Assembly (NCBI GenBank): GCA_008931825.1
Contig: QXVZ01000295.1
Span: forward strand, 1-24,628
From: Phallusia fumigata
Taxonomy: Eukaryota; Chordata; Ascidiacea; Phlebobranchia; Ascidiidae
Direction of reading: 5' to 3'
Length of the DNA: 24,628 nucleotides
The notes beneath the pieces are model-generated. The model ran no database searches, was not told where the DNA came from, and saw nothing but the letters and a program-made list of their open reading frames with translations. Of this stretch, positions 12,001 to 20,600 are shown one piece after another. The stretch's first letter is position 1. Every line of letters starts with the position of its first letter. The position numbers and the translations under genes are program-made.

Positions 12001-15000
12001 GGGTCGCTAACCAACAAGACAGCAGTCTTCCAAGCCATCTCAAAAATGCTGGGGGAGAATGGCTCTGTCCTTTGCCCTGGCATAGCACGTGCAATGTTAA
12101 CACCTCAGGATTACCTAACAAACCAATCAACACCTGAAATAGCCGGTACACCTACCAATGAAAGCCCTACAAGGGCAATGAATGGAAGAAGACCAACTGT
12201 TCAGGCAAAGGACAACCATGAGACTGACGGAGCTGGTGACCGTTACTGGGGCAGGTGGAAAGTGTTTCATGGTGCAGATCGACATGACAGCACATCACCA
12301 GAATCAAACTTTGAAATGAGAAACAACACACCAGTCACACCAACAGACAGACTTTTGTTAACTCTCAACAAGGAGTTNTGGTGCAGATCGACATGACAGC
12401 ACATCACCCGAATCAAACTTTGAAATGAGAAACAACACACCAGTCACACCAACAGACAGACTTTTGTTAACTCTCAACAAGGAGTTGTCGAAGCACAATC
12501 GACAGACTGTAACCTCCACAGGTGAGAGTGGAACAAACAGATGCCTTCTTTGGCATGTCCCTTCACCAGGAGGCAAAGGAAAAAGGGCACTGTGGCCTTC
12601 AGAGGCAAAGTGGTGTTCCAACTGCTTAAGAAGGATGTCAAAACAATAACACCAGTGACAAGTTTTTTTACATCTGCAATTTAAATTTTGTGCAAGGGTG
12701 TGTTTGTCGAAAACATGACCACTCATCTTGCGTACTGTGTTTTTCCCAATCCTTTGCAAGTGGCTAAACAAGCAAGTTAGAACAGCTGGAGAAGTGTGCA
12801 AAAACAACATATTAATAGATTGTCCACCAAGTGTAAACTGCCCCTAACTGGCATGGTCTTTATTCTGGTTTGTCACCCCCAACATGCAGAAAAATAGAAT
12901 AGATAGTGCTATCTAATGAGCCAAGCTTCTAATAAACATGTATTTGAGAAGGCCCATATTCTGAAGATTTCAGTACCAAAAGTCTTGTAGGCTTACCATA
13001 ATTTTGCAACCTGAAACCGGGACATTTTCAAACAAGAAAGGCGTTTTTTTAATTTTTCTTTCTAACATCCAACCACAACGACTAACTGAAAAAGTAGATC
13101 AACAATAATTGCACCGCAGTTTGTTATTAAAAGTTTTTATATCCAGGTAATCTCCTTTGAAGTCATTTGTTAACTTACATTTTCTTTTTGGCATGTAACA
13201 TCTTTTCGCAGATTGATTTTTAGAGTTAAAGAACAACAAACCTAGCCAACCTCGTTGTCAAGTAAATTCAGTGACATTTAACTCACATTCGTACTGTGAT
13301 GTAACAATATCAATCATGTCAAAGTGGAATGAAGTAAGAACAAAAACAATAATAATACGTTATTAATAAGGGTGTGTGGGTCGACTAACTATGCCAGGAT
13401 ATGATGACTGACCAAGCAAAAAAACCTGGGTGACTAGGCAAGACGCCGGGACAAGGTGTTTAAACCAGTGTTTCATACCGGAACGGAACGAGAAGAAATA
13501 ACGTTATTCGGTCTGGGCAATTTATTTATTTCGGTATTTCGTTCCGGTACCGATATTTTTATTTCGTTCCGGTCTGACCGAAACAAAATTATAACGGTAT
13601 TTCGGTCTGTGTTTCTTGTCAAATCTAATTAACTGCAGTGTAAACAAACTCTCAACCGAACAAAGTAAGCAAGTTGCAACACGAAAAGGTTGTTGTTTGG
13701 TGGTTATTACGTCACACAACATTTAACATTATCGGAGCATTTGGGATAAAATAAACACAAGGATAATGTTAGGTATCAAACACGAAATTTCCGGAACTAA
13801 AAATAGCGGTATTTCGTTCCGTTCCGGTATTTTGATTTTTTTAATTTCGTTATTTCGTTCCGGTAATTGGACCAAAATTTATTTATTTCGTTCTGGTATT
13901 TCGTTCCGTTCACGTATGAAACACTGGTTTAAACTGGGACGGTCCTGGCTAAAACGGCACATATGATAAGCCTATCCCTAGGCATCATTTATCAAACAAC
14001 GGTATGACAAACCTGTAAGGATCAGTTCTGTGGGCTCTGCGCTCCCTTTCCTGTCTTCCAAGTGGAACTCGCTTCCACAGCATGCTCCAGTCCCATGCAC
14101 CTCGAGCGAAACCGTCATGGTCTCCTCCTGCTTGAGGTCGAAATGTGTAATCCTGTCCATTGATGACATCAATCAATGGAACAGTTGTTACCATTCTGTG
14201 AAAATTTGAATAAATTTGGCTGACACTTTCTTGGCCAAAACAGGGGAACAGACTCACGTTAGACAGAAAAAAGACAAAAAAAACAAGATGTGTCCCCTTG
14301 TGAAAGGGGACCCATAACTATTTACAGCAGCCAATTAAACTGGAAATAGTTGCAGTCAAACAAAAACTTAATCTACTGTTGTCAAAAATATGTTAAACCA
14401 GCTGTGTGCCAAGTTTAAATACAGGAATCAACAACATACCACTTGCCCACTTCCCGGCATGTGTTATAACTTTACAACACAAAAAGAACACACACTGTTT
14501 AATCAACACAAAAAAGGAAACAAAAGAGTTTGGGAGTAACAAGCCTCAAGTTTATTGTAATACATAAACAGAAAAAGCATGATAACTTGCCTGTTTTTTA
14601 CTATTGGCATAACCAGGGGTGGCATCCAGTTGTAACCGACTTCACAGTGAGCATCAAGATACACCAGAATTCTTCCCGGGGCAGCTTTAGATTTTTGGGC
14701 TCCAATACTTCTGGCACGAATTAAACCTTCGCGCCTCTCATTACGGTATAGTTTAACCAGGCCATTGAAGCGCTGTATGTAGTCATCCATTGGTTGACCC
14801 AAATGCTCTGATAAATAAAGAACTTATGTTAGATATAGAGTATGAATTTAGTATCACTAATTTCGACCAAAAGCCAAAGGATTATATCTTATTCACTTGA
14901 CATTAATTGTTTTCATTCATGTTCAAAGTGCAGACTTTTTGCTTTCACAATTACAATTTTGCAGACAGTGAAACAGAGTTATTTAAGTGCCCTTTTTAAA

Positions 15001-16984
15001 ATAATTAACTAACAAATGTGGTTTTCTACAAATTGTTTAGTTGACAAAGAGTTAAATTTAAATTTTGCTTGTCAAAGAAGGAGTAGTCCATTGGAAATTT
15101 TAAAAGTCAATCTGCTGAATATGGTTGAGAACCACTGCTCTAAACTGATGATTATAATAAGGTGATAACTTGACAAAGCCAAACAAAGGGCATAAATAAT
15201 TGCAGTACACATTTGTTGCCATGCGTTCATACTTACTTATTTAACAGAGTTTAAAAATGCCACGAAAAATATAAAATACTTGAGACTTGCCTTTGCTACT
15301 GTGATCATCAATCATGACTATTTCAGCAAGAAGGTGTTTCGGTGTGAGATTTATTACGGAATGCACAGTTCTCATTAAAGTTGACCACCCCTCATTATGG
15401 AAAACAATAATTACAGCTATTTGTGGCAGTTCTTCAGGATAATCCCAGTGACGACACCTGTAAAGAAATGCTTTGTAACAGATAATGTTTAGGAAATTAT
15501 TTGCCATTTCCTAACTAAACACTTCCACACATGTAGTATCACTGCAATTAGGGGTGTTTATTCTAAAATATTAGATCCTGAAAATCAGGCATAGCCGTCG
15601 ATTCCCATGGTGGAAGCCACCCCACTGCAAATTCATTTTCGTCACATAAACAACGAAAGAGGAAATCTAATTATGTGTGCCTATTGTGCTATATTCACCG
15701 ATAATATTAGCGCAACAGAAAGTAAAATGTCACTACAAACTAACAGGCGCTTGCGCAATTTGATCATTTTGACAACCCCACATGAAAAAAATTTCTAAAA
15801 AATCAATGCCTATGAAAACAGGGTAATAAAAACTGATGCTACTCTATGCACAATGACATCCAAAAAATGAGCTCATACAGATGCTGCAGCAATGATACCA
15901 TTTGTTTCTTATCCAGCTAATACTCAGGTGCAGAGTCAATGTGATAGCAAAAAAACAGTAGTACAAAGCTAACAGATTAATACTACTTGGTTGGATTTTT
16001 TGCACCATCAGCAACAAACAGATGGGATGTTAATCATGTAACTTGTTTATCGGGATACTTCATAAAGCTAAAAAACAAACTTTTATTGTTGTTATGTCAT
16101 TTACAATTCTCTCTGTCATTGTGCCAAAAATAACAAAGGATTTGTTCTCTTGGATTAGAAACAACTATTCTAGAATACCTAGTTACACTTGAATGTCTAA
16201 CTATAAGAAAGTAACTACCATATGGTAAAGTTTTTTTCCAATGTAAGATGCAAAAGCAACAAAAAACTTACTCTTCATTCCTTAAATCTTTAGGGAGGCG
16301 ATTTAGTGAAATTTTATCACTGTTGACCATATTAAAACCGAATTCTTTTATAACAGCATCAACAGCCTCCTTTTCAGAGGGTAAAGCAGAAACAGCAACC
16401 CCATATTCTCCAGGGCCAGTTTGCTTGGGAATGTTTATGTCTTCATAATTTCCAAGTCTTTTCCATGTCAGCATTGGGTACATTGAATAATCAGGTTTTG
16501 GCTTATCCATTGCTAGACCTGGTGCTCCTGGTTCTTGTGGATCAAGTGGAAGCCCATGGATCTCATTTTTGCTCCCATCATTAAGATTCACCTCAACACC
16601 ATCAACATGGGGAAACTTTGCCATAAGTGAGTCATCCGCAGGTTTTGGTCTGTGGGGCAGGGCCGGTGCAATGTTACGCTGTACTTCCACATTCTTTAAT
16701 AAAAACAAAACACACAAGGTAAATATCAAAACATCAAATACATGTAACATCAGTAACATGCAATACAGAGAGTGGCTTGATTAAAAACATGTTCAAAATG
16801 ATAATTTGACACAGAAATAGACTGCAGCCCGTTTTTTAAAAGGTTTATAAAGAAAACTCATAAGCATACTGTGTTTTTCCATGACTACCTGTTTTGTTTT
16901 TAAATTCTGCCAAACTTCGTATCCAACAAACAGCAAGAACACAGTCAAAACGGTTTTGAGGATGAAGCCTGCCTTGATTCTCAT
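1..16984 (-). CDS. GALNT7: Polypeptide N-acetylgalactosaminyltransferase 7 (GALNT7-like), 3' partial, 11 exons in window
   Basis: Golgi type II membrane enzyme that transfers GalNAc from UDP-GalNAc to Ser/Thr (mucin-type O-glycosylation); the GALNT7 subgroup prefers already glycosylated peptides. Exons, minus strand: 16984-16889, 16693-16272, 15457-15291, 14807-14591, 14195-14013, 5074-4957, 4599-4477, 4199-4095, 2430-2317, 665-441, 70-1 (continues outside). Joined phases give about 613 codons; the family is about 650. Seen: signal anchor near residues 6-24; metal-binding DAH (D280, H282); WGGEN at 391-395; third metal ligand His419 in CSRIGH; ricin-type lectin domain from about 516 with CLDSMG and [26 protein letters not shown] and [11 protein letters not shown] point to GALNT7 rather than other GALNTs. 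IWMCGG replaces the usual IWQCGG. Introns 3 and 4 use GC donors. Intron 5 is 8.9 kb and holds another gene. The start was chosen because it directly precedes the membrane anchor. Confidence 0.95.
71..440 (-). other. GALNT7 intron 10
   Basis: Donor CTG|GTAAGC and acceptor ATACGGCAG|GTTGAC on the minus strand, phase 0. AT-rich, nothing else seen. Confidence 0.85.
666..2316 (-). other. GALNT7 intron 9
   Basis: 1651 bp between the WGE and IRG exons, donor GAG|GTACAA, acceptor TATGCAG, phase 0. Short ORFs on both strands have no recognisable similarity. Nothing else identified. Confidence 0.8.
2431..4094 (-). other. GALNT7 intron 8
   Basis: 1664 bp, donor CAG|GTAAGC and acceptor CCGTGCAG, phase 0. 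The stretch 2850-3320 is noticeably richer in CpG than its surroundings and holds a 120-codon minus-strand ORF without recognisable features. No gene called there. Confidence 0.75.
5918..5942 (+). repeat. Pentanucleotide microsatellite (TGTTA)5
   Basis: Five perfect TGTTA units in GALNT7 intron 5, about 80 bp before the 6026-8782 duplicated block. Confidence 0.9.
6026..8782 (+). repeat. 1.3-kb direct duplication joined by N at 7349 (probably two haplotypes)
   Basis: Copy 1 is 6026-7348 (1323 bp). Copy 2 is 7350-8782, which equals 1319 bp once its own 114-base internal duplication is removed. They differ by about eight substitutions and one 4-bp indel (CAACTCGCGAAGG against CAACGAAGG), roughly 0.6-0.7 %. 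The N sits exactly at the join and copy 1 stops abruptly there, while copy 2 runs on into unique sequence. Allelic contig ends placed in series explain this better than a genomic duplication. Small ORFs occur in both copies but none resembles a known protein. Confidence 0.85.
7694..7920 (+). repeat. 113-bp direct duplication joined by N at 7807
   Basis: 7694-7806 and 7808-7920 are identical, with a single N between. The sequence occurs only once in the corresponding part of copy 1 (about 6370-6482), so the second occurrence is an assembly product. Confidence 0.9.
8783..9987. other. CpG-rich upstream region of the nested gene
   Basis: 8783-9330 is clearly richer in G+C and CpG than the rest of the intron and 9331-9987 is intermediate to AT-rich. 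Likely holds the promoter, and perhaps a non-coding first exon, of the nested gene. No TATA box or splice donor could be assigned confidently. Confidence 0.4.
9988..9995 (+). promoter_or_regulatory. Candidate 5'-UTR splice acceptor of the nested gene
   Basis: CTAACCAG after a T-rich run (CATTTTTCTAACCAG), 59 bp upstream of the ATG. It suggests an upstream non-coding exon or a spliced-leader acceptor. No matching donor was identified. Confidence 0.35.
10055..12649 (+). CDS. Uncharacterised protein, nested gene in GALNT7 intron 5, 4 exons
   Basis: Exons: 10055-10526, 11128-11348, 11686-11853, 11977-12649. Donors are GTAAGA, GTAGGT and GTAACA; acceptors TTCTTAG, TTTTTAG and TGTCCAG; phases 1, 0, 0. 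Leaving out the 109-base N-linked repeat in exon 4, the total is 1425 nt, 474 residues ending TAA. I do not recognise the family. Visible: a low-complexity Ser/Ala/Pro-rich N half; basic nuclear-signal-like stretches [16 protein letters not shown] and [11 protein letters not shown] in exons 1-2; a compact ordered-looking segment in exons 3-4 ([17 protein letters not shown], then [15 protein letters not shown]); a Ser/Thr/Asn-rich tail ending [13 protein letters not shown] nuclear role is a guess from the basic stretches. ATG at 10055 is the first ATG after a splice-acceptor-like CTAACCAG at 9988-9995. Transcribed opposite to its host gene. A 48-nt optional intron may lie in exon 4. Confidence 0.8.
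12270..12486 (+). repeat. 108-bp direct duplication joined by one N in exon 4 of the nested gene
   Basis: 12270-12377 and 12379-12486 are the same 108 bp with one difference (CACCAGAATC against CACCCGAATC), separated by N at 12378. Both start TGGTGCAGATCG and end AAGGAGTT. With both copies the frame breaks; with one copy the exon is open to its stop. Best read as an unmerged contig overlap carrying one heterozygous site. Confidence 0.9.
12931..12936 (+). terminator. Polyadenylation signal AATAAA, nested gene
   Basis: AATAAA 282 bp after the TAA of the nested gene, on the same strand and before the hAT element. Confidence 0.6.
13458..13465. repeat. 8-bp target-site duplication, left copy (right copy 13927-13934)
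   Basis: GTTTAAAC occurs directly outside both transposon ends. It is palindromic, so it could be mistaken for part of the inverted repeat, but the hAT end CAGTG begins immediately inside it. Confidence 0.85.
13466..13926 (+). mobile_element. Non-autonomous hAT-type transposon (MITE), 461 bp
   Basis: Terminal inverted repeats of about 24 bp begin CAGTGTTTCATAC and continue GAACGGAACGA after two mismatched positions; the right end is the reverse complement (CGTATGAAACACTG). It is flanked by a perfect 8-bp duplication GTTTAAAC at 13458-13465 and 13927-13934. CAGTG ends and an 8-bp target duplication are diagnostic of the hAT superfamily. The ends carry at least five direct copies of a TATTTCGTTCCGG-like unit, likely transposase-binding sites. 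No transposase ORF is present. It lies in GALNT7 intron 5, about 90 bp from exon 5. Confidence 0.87.
14196..14590 (-). other. GALNT7 intron 4, GC-AG type
   Basis: Minus-strand donor ACAG|GCAAGT (GC at 14590-14589) and acceptor TTTTCACAG. The exons join in phase 2 as Lys-Asn-Arg-Met-Val. The only nearby GT is four bases downstream and out of frame. Confidence 0.9.
14808..15290 (-). other. GALNT7 intron 3, GC-AG type
   Basis: Minus-strand donor AAAG|GCAAGT (GC at 15290-15289) and acceptor TTTATCAG. The exons join in phase 1 as Ser-Lys-Glu-His-Leu, as expected for GALNT7. The nearest GT, four bases on, would shift the frame. Confidence 0.9.
15123..15137. mobile_element. Possible solo end of an old hAT (Charlie-like) element
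   Basis: GGTTGAGAACCACTG is the right-end form of the common hAT terminus CAGTGGTTCTCAACC. The next eight bases, CTCTAAAC, resemble a hAT target site. No matching left end or repeated octamer was found upstream in the same intron, so this may be chance or a truncated copy. It is in GALNT7 intron 3. Confidence 0.3.
15458..16271 (-). other. GALNT7 intron 2
   Basis: 814 bp, donor GA|GTAAGT and acceptor TCTTTACAG, phase 2 (Glu173 split). AT-rich, nothing else seen. Confidence 0.85.
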
Positions 16985-17028
16985 AGTATGAGTATGAAGA
17001 TGTAACGTTGCACAGAATTAAATTGCAT
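16981..17028 (-). other. Upstream ORF overlapping the GALNT7 start codon
   Basis: A 15-codon ORF (ATG at 17028-17026) ends in TGA at 16983-16981, so its stop overlaps the GALNT7 ATG as ATGA. It begins directly after a good 3' splice site (T-rich tract then AAACAG, ending at 17029). The transcript may therefore start with this ATG after removal of a 5'-UTR intron, or after spliced-leader addition if the organism does that. Upstream ORFs of this layout usually lower translation of the main frame or permit reinitiation. The ORF is seen directly; its use is inferred. Confidence 0.4.
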
Positions 17029-17618
17029 CTGTTTAAAAAATTAAAATCCTAAATCAATCTTGTAAAAAACACGTAAGATTAGAGTAAACTCGGTTTGTTG
17101 ACGGAAGCAAACATAAGACACACACTTCATGAATCATGAGTTTCTACGTGGCAATTCAACTTGCAAACATTTTTAATTCCTTGGATTTCAAACTTAAGTC
17201 GACGTAACCCAGTTATCAATAAAATATATATCATTCTGAAAAAAAATCTTTTAATAACGGTAAATTTAATTTTAAATAAATCTAACCAAAAGGTAACAAC
17301 ATCAATCAGTGTATTGATAAAGCGGGTTAGATTAGGGGAATTACCGGGATGATATTAGCATAGAAATCACTTTGTGGTGATTTATTTATTTATTATCGCC
17401 ACGTGCTTCTGGAATTAAAGTGTATCTTACGGTTAAGAATTGTGCCAGGGAAACTCTTATGTTGTCCTGAACATACCAAGAACTCTATGTTTGATGTAAT
17501 CAAGTGCAACAAGAGAAAAATATAAAAAAAGGTTGTATTTCTCTTGGTTGGGATCAACCACAACGACACTACAGTACGAGTCCACATACAACCTGTACTT
17601 AACCGTCGCTGCTTGGCC
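16985..17618. promoter_or_regulatory. Shared head-to-head promoter region of GALNT7 and EXOSC10
   Basis: The 634 bp between the two start codons must contain both 5' ends, unless one gene has a distant 5' exon. It is strongly AT-rich. A TATA-like TATAAAAAAA lies at about 17521, roughly 100 bp before the EXOSC10 ATG. A candidate 3' splice site on the minus strand ends at 17029. No other element could be named with confidence. Confidence 0.55.
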
Positions 17619-20600
17619 ATGGATGAAAAACAGAACACGAGTGAAAATGTTATAAATGCTAATGAAGTAGCGAAGCAGTCTCTTGCATCTGTGCTGCAGT
17701 TTGTTCGCTCAACCCATGGCTTTCCTGGAGCTGGTGATGATTTTGAGTTTTACAGCAGCTTCACAGGATTTCGGGATTTTGTTGCAGACCAAAAGAACAG
17801 AATGCTCCATGGCATATCACAGCTTTTATCCAATCAAGGTTTAAAGGTATGAAACAACACTGTTATTGCAAATGACTAATTTTTCTATTTTACGAGTCTG
17901 TCTTAGTTGCTATTTCATGGTATCGGACTGTATTTAAATTTGATGGTATTCCAGATTTAAAACCACTCCTCCAGGGCAGGAATTCTCAAACTATGGGTCA
18001 CAACCTCATTCTGGGCTTACAGATGTATTTGGATCACAAAAAAATTAGCTCAAAATACTATGATTTAAAATGTAGAGTGAGCCCATTAAGAAAATAAAGC
18101 ATATTCTTTTTTGTTTATTAAGGATTTCACTCTGTGCATCAGGTGTATTTGCCACAGATTAACAATGCCAGCTACAAAAACATGTGCAAGTGTGGATTAC
18201 TAAATTTTATTTCATTCGATTCAAATACTTTCTTTTGATACTGCGGTCCCAATAGTTTTTTGTAGTTTACAGCTTGTTTCTTTGCTTTCAGAAAAACTTT
18301 AGTACCAGCACCTCTGACATAGACGAATATACTGATTGCCTAATTGAATGCAATGATGGTTTGCTGGAAAGAGTTTCAGTCCTAATCGATGAATGCAGTG
18401 GAGTTAGAAAGGCCAAAGACACAAGTGAAAATAGTCCTGAGAATTTGTAAGTGAATTAAATTTTGTAAAATGTGGTAGTATAGGAGCCCCCTCAGCTGGC
18501 TCCACCAACGTCCCCCCCCCAGTCGAACTTCTCACAATGCGCCAAAACTCACTCTCTTGTTAGTCCCCGTCACATAACGCCTTGTAATGACGGTGTAGCT
18601 GCAGCGCGTTCCACCTTGATCCACCAATTGTGCCTTCCATTTTTTTCGCGCCCTATAACGTTGCGCAGCTATTTCCGGCTTGGTGATTGTTTTAGTGAAA
18701 CTGGGTCGCTATTATTCCTTTCACCGAGCGAAATAAACTCAACTCAAATTTGAGCAATTGTATAAAACCTAAACATGCTCATTCCTTCTGCATGGTAAAG
18801 GTATGTTAAATCATGCAGGTTGAACACAATCTACTCTTAACAACGAGAATGATTTTTAAGAATAAGCATTTGAATAACAACGAGAATGTTTTAAGAATAA
18901 CAGTTAAAACAGTTTTAGATATCTCATTTTTAAATTACCTTAACAGCCATAGCAAACAACCAGAAAATTTTATTTGCTTCAGATCAAAGTCTGCACCAAT
19001 TGAGGAGCCAAAAACAGTCATCTCATCATGGAACAAAGTAAATAAACAAGGAAAATCAAAAACATTTAGGTTTGTGCAAATTAAATAAAAAATGTGAATG
19101 TATATTTTATAAACAAAAAGTATGAGCTCCGATGATACCATCTGTATGTATGTTTTAATTCAGGTTGATGCAAGCCCATAACATCATTCGACCTCAACTC
19201 AAGTTCCGTGAAGTTATTGACAACACAAACTCTCCCTTTGTTCCAAAACTTACAACAAAACCTAATGCATTAAGGCCCCTGGATCAAAACTTGTTAAAAA
19301 CCAATACAAAAGGTAACAAAAAAGTCCACCCTTTCTTTTGGTGTTGGTTTTATGGTAAATAATAAGAATGCTTAAGGTGTAATTTTACATCTTGTGTAGT
19401 TGTAAAATGTGCTCATTGTATGTGACTTAAAATGCTCAACAAAAATAAAGTGGTTGGTGCAACCATGGCCAAGTTTGTGTTCAAATCCTATGCCAAGCAA
19501 ATTATCCAGTTCTTTCTTTATTAAACAGTGGATCAAGAGCAAGGTAGCTCGTTGACGATTGACGGTTTGATCAAACAGGCTAGAGAAGCACAAACAGAAG
19601 ATCTATTAATTAATGAACATCCTTACAAATATGAATTGGAACACTGGGAGCCAAGAGATGAGCAACTTGGTAAAGTGAACCCACTAAAGTAAGACATATT
19701 GGGAATAAACAAGTAATGGTGGTGATATAACATTTAAATTAAACAATATAAACTAACAGATATAAGGACTTGCGTGCGGATGCACATGTGATGGTTACCA
19801 CTGTTGAACAATTACAAAAACTCCTTGATGATTTAAAATGTGTTGAAGAGTTTGCAGTTGATTTGGAACACCACTCATACAGAACCTTCCAGGGAATAAC
19901 ATGCCTAATGCAGGTATTTTGTGTTTAAATATGTTCACTACATTAAACGCTTTAACAACAACAAAACATTTACAAATTTCTTGAAAGATATCAACTCGTA
20001 CAAAAGACTACATTGTGGACACATTACTATTGAGATCTGATCTTCATATTCTTAATGAGGTTTTTACTCAACCTGCAATAGTAAAAGTATTTCACGGTGC
20101 AGATTCAGATGTGATGTGGCTGCAAAGGGACTTTGGAATTTACATTGTTAATCTCTTTGATACTGGTAAATGCTGTTGCAGCTGTAAATTTTTATTAGGA
20201 GACTTGAAGCACACCACAATGGTGTTTTTATCAATACAGGTATTGCCTCCCATTCCTTACAGTTACCACGCCATTCACTTGATTTTCTGCTACATTACTA
20301 CTGCAATTTAAACATTGACAAAAAGTTTCAACTGGCTGATTGGCGAATTAGACCTTTACCTGAGGAAATGGTGGCATATGCTAAGGTAATTGCTAAAGAT
20401 AAGAGATAGTTAGAAGTTGTTTTTTATCATTATGCTGACTTACATTACAGGGCGACACACACTATCTGCTTTATGTGTACGATCTAATGAGAAACGAACT
20501 AGTTGAGCGGGCCAACGGCAACTCTCACCTCTTGCGTCATGTGCTAAACAGCAGTCGTGACTTGTGTCTAATGCGTTATGAGAAGCCTTTGATCACCCCA

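Larger units (their letters stand above)
5075..14012 (-). other. GALNT7 intron 5 (8.9 kb) containing a nested gene
   Basis: Bounded by CAG|GTTTGT (donor, minus strand, at 14012) and TTGTCAG|ATC (acceptor at 5075), phase 2; codon 362 (Arg) is split. True length is probably about 1.5 kb shorter, because the N-linked duplications inside it look artificial. It holds the nested plus-strand gene, the hAT element and the TGTTA microsatellite. Confidence 0.9.

Noticed and set aside
13458-13934. GTTTAAAC read as part of a longer inverted repeat
   Set aside because: The octamer is palindromic, so it extends the apparent inverted repeat. The hAT-type end CAGTG just inside shows it is the target duplication.
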